From Cryobacterium sp. Y82 (GTDB lineage Bacteria > Actinomycetota > Actinomycetes > Actinomycetales > Microbacteriaceae), in NCBI RefSeq assembly GCF_002929495.1, contig NZ_PJJJ01000016.1, forward strand, positions 1-40,718: 40,718 bases of DNA, read 5' to 3'. Every line of letters begins with the position of its first letter. Position 1 is the stretch's first letter. Shown one piece after another: positions 39,250 through 40,718 of the stretch. The notes under the pieces are model-generated. The model was not told the origin of the DNA and did no database searches. It was given only the letters and a program-made list of their open reading frames with translations. The translations under genes were made by a program, and so were the position numbers.

Positions 39250-39586
39250 ATTCCAGGGGAACGGCAACGTTCTCCAGCACCGTGAGAATCGGGATCAGGT
39301 TGTAGTTCTGGAAGATGAACCCAATGGACCACCGCCGGACAGCGGCCAGAGCCTGGGCATTGAGTGACCGGACCGGCGTTCCATCAACGATGACCTCACC
39401 ACTACTCGGGTGTTCCATCCCGCCGGCAATGCCGAGCAGCGTGGACTTGCCCGAGCCCGACGGTCCCATCACAGCAATCAGCTCGCCGGCTCGCACTGTG
39501 AGGCTGACGCCGTCGAGGGCTCGTACTCGCAGATCACCGTGGCCATAGTCGCGGGAGACATCGGTCAATTTCAGAGTTTCAGTCAT
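39250..39586 (-). pseudogene. ABC transporter ATPase truncated by deletion
   Basis: The start is a normal MacB/LolD-type ATPase: LKLTDVSRDYGHGDLRVRAL, Walker A GPSGSGKST (41-49) and the Q-loop GFIFQNYNLIPILTVLENVA (Gln93). After VAVPLEL at about residue 113 the sequence switches to permease sequence in another frame. Signature LSGGQ, Walker B and the H-loop are gone, so it cannot hydrolyse ATP. The ATG overlaps the PadR stop by 8 bp, the usual PadR-ABC operon. Confidence 0.8.
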
Positions 39587-40220
39587 CGTTGGTCTTTCCT
39601 CCGGGGATGTCCATGGGATCTGTGGATCTGTTTGCTCGGGGTCGGCCGCGGCGAGGCCGCTCGGTATCAAAAGGAATGGCCAGTGAGATGCTGCGGGCGG
39701 TCGCGTCGCGAACGCGATCGGAGACCTGATCGAGCCATCGCAATTGAGTTTCCGCCTCGATCAGTAAGGCGTCGCTCACGATGCGAGAGGCGAGATCCTG
39801 CGCGGAGCGGACGGGTTCCCCACCTAATTCGCGGGTGAGTTGCTGTAGCCGAGTGATGGCTGCATTGCGTTGGGCGCGTAAAAGCGCAGCCACGTCGACC
39901 CCGGGCAACGTCACAGCAATGGCAACCTTGATGGCGAGATCGTCACGGGATCGGGTGGGAACCGGATCGGCCTGCTGTAACCAGGCACTTGAGGCGGCCA
40001 CACCAGCTGTAGTGACCGTATAGAAGACGTGGCCGTCGGCGTCCGTGCCGATACTTTTTTCGACGAGACCTTCACGCTCGAGTCGATCTAAAGTCTTATA
40101 GACCTGACCGATATTCAGCGGCCACCGGGCACTCGTTCTGCGATCGAACTCGGCACGTAACTCGTACCCGTATCGCGGTCCCTCGGCCACCATCGCGAGG
40201 AGGCTCATCGCTACTGACAT
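39579..40220 (-). CDS. PadR-family transcriptional regulator
   Basis: The winged helix reads SVAMSLLAMVAEGPRYGYEL, RAEFDRRTSARWPLNIGQVY, KTLDRLEREGLVEKSIGTDA, followed by a helical C-terminal dimerisation region. Length (213 aa) is normal. ATG 40220 follows GGGAG. The AT-rich region ahead (40225-40275) has a TATATATAAATAC stretch and a CTAGGCCTAG palindrome, likely the operator/promoter. PadR repressors usually sense a drug and derepress an adjacent ABC efflux pump. Here the pump genes have been destroyed, so the regulator may be an orphan. Confidence 0.88.
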   Translation of the reverse strand: MSVAMSLLAMVAEGPRYGYELRAEFDRRTSARWPLNIGQVYKTLDRLEREGLVEKSIGTDADGHVFYTVTTAGVAASSAWLQQADPVPTRSRDDLAIKVAIAVTLPGVDVAALLRAQRNAAITRLQQLTRELGGEPVRSAQDLASRIVSDALLIEAETQLRWLDQVSDRVRDATARSISLAIPFDTERPRRGRPRANRSTDPMDIPGGKTNDD

Positions 40221-40376
40221 TGCGCTCCCTAAACACATGGCCTATATATAAATACACACCATACATTAAAATGGCTAGGCCTAGTGGCCATGTACCCATG
40301 AGGCGGACTCGCGCTAGGGTTCACGCATGGGGAGCAGTCGGTCGTTGCGGATTAGCACACCCCAGCACAGGGCGAC

Positions 40377-40718
40377 GTGAAGTCGCTCGACGAAGACTCG
40401 ACGACGGTCGACACGGTTGACAGCGTGATCCAGGGTCCGCACGGCCACATACCGGTGCGCTGGTACTTCCCGCCCGACGGCACCACGCAGGTCAAATCTG
40501 CGACGATCGTGTGGATTCACGGTGGAGGGTTCTTCAAGGGGAGCCTTGACCAGCCTGAGTCGAACGACGTTGCACGAACGCTGGCCGCTGCGGGTGGAGC
40601 CCCGCCGTGCACTATCCGCTACCGGTGGACGATGTCGTGGCCCTACGTGCCAGGGTTGGGTGAGGCCAGTAGCTAACAGCAAGTCCGCCGTTTGACGTAG
40701 GGCGAGAATCAGGAATCA
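40377..40718 (+). pseudogene. Alpha/beta hydrolase fragment at the right edge
   Basis: The frame from a GTG at 40377 gives GPHGHIPVRWYFPPDGTT, TIVWIHGGGFFKGSLDQPES, then VARTLAAAGGAP. This is the HGGG oxyanion region of hormone-sensitive-lipase-type hydrolases. Then the frame breaks: a shifted frame continues as AVHYPLPVDDVVALRARVG and stops at 40646-40648. The nucleophile elbow and histidine are absent from what is visible. The gene is broken, whether or not more lies beyond the edge. Confidence 0.65.

Noticed and set aside
40221..40290. A replication origin from the AT-rich stretch and palindromes upstream of PadR
   Set aside because: There are no iterons, DnaA boxes or rep gene; a PadR promoter/operator explains it better.

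Overview
The window looks like accessory DNA from a high-GC Gram-positive bacterium (Actinomycetota). GC-rich codons, many GTG/TTG starts, TetR/GntR/PadR/ArsR regulators, lipoproteins with LxGC lipoboxes, a DUF1648/YtrA-GntR pair and an actinobacterial-style NarL-type sensor kinase all point that way. I cannot fix the genus. A Rhodococcus/Nocardiaceae-like or Microbacteriaceae-like host would fit. No tRNA, rRNA or CRISPR array is visible.

Layout. 1-5.4 kb: an IS3-family end that cuts off a lipoprotein gene; a TetR gene divergent from a DUF1905 / alpha-beta hydrolase / YCII cluster; a lipoprotein; and two opposed IS30 remnants. 5.4-18.4 kb: a mosaic of small genes on both strands (GNAT enzymes, a YefM-YoeB pair, a Phd/RelE-like pair, an HD protein, lipoproteins, GntR-DUF1648, unknown proteins), several of them broken. 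Scattered through it are copies of one short hairpin sequence, all in the same orientation, many lying just downstream of plus-strand genes. 18.8-24.3 kb: a manganese (yybP-ykoY) riboswitch and TerC/Alx gene with downstream genes, a broken Tn3-type resolvase and a frameshifted DNA/RNA non-specific endonuclease. 24.3-29.1 kb: a two-component system divergent from DedA and CDP-alcohol phosphatidyltransferase genes, then ArsR and DHFR/RibD-like genes. 29.2-33.2 kb: a LysR gene with two class A beta-lactamase-type genes, one co-directional and one divergent, and two membrane or exported proteins behind the divergent one. 33.2-34.7 kb: an ArsR gene split by an inversion around DinB and SRPBCC genes. 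34.8-40.7 kb: resolvase remnants around a peptidase E gene, a D,D-carboxypeptidase-like gene, one more hairpin copy, a PadR-controlled ABC transporter collapsed by deletion, and a broken hydrolase at the right edge.

The most notable signal is the hairpin family: about ten copies at 0.8, 6.2, 8.2, 8.8, 12.1, 13.5, 16.5, 17.5, 18.3 and 37.5 kb. They share a GTCCCGYAAG arm, a GGTTCC-type loop and a CTTRCGGGA arm. Some copies carry compensatory stem changes and all share one orientation. This resembles a set of cassette recombination sites or another directional repeat more than ordinary terminators. No integron integrase lies in the window, so the class is unproven.

Many genes carry nonsense mutations, single-base frameshifts, deletions or inversions. 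The region therefore looks like a plasmid, island or decaying cassette zone, although some one-base frameshifts in C/G runs could be assembly errors.
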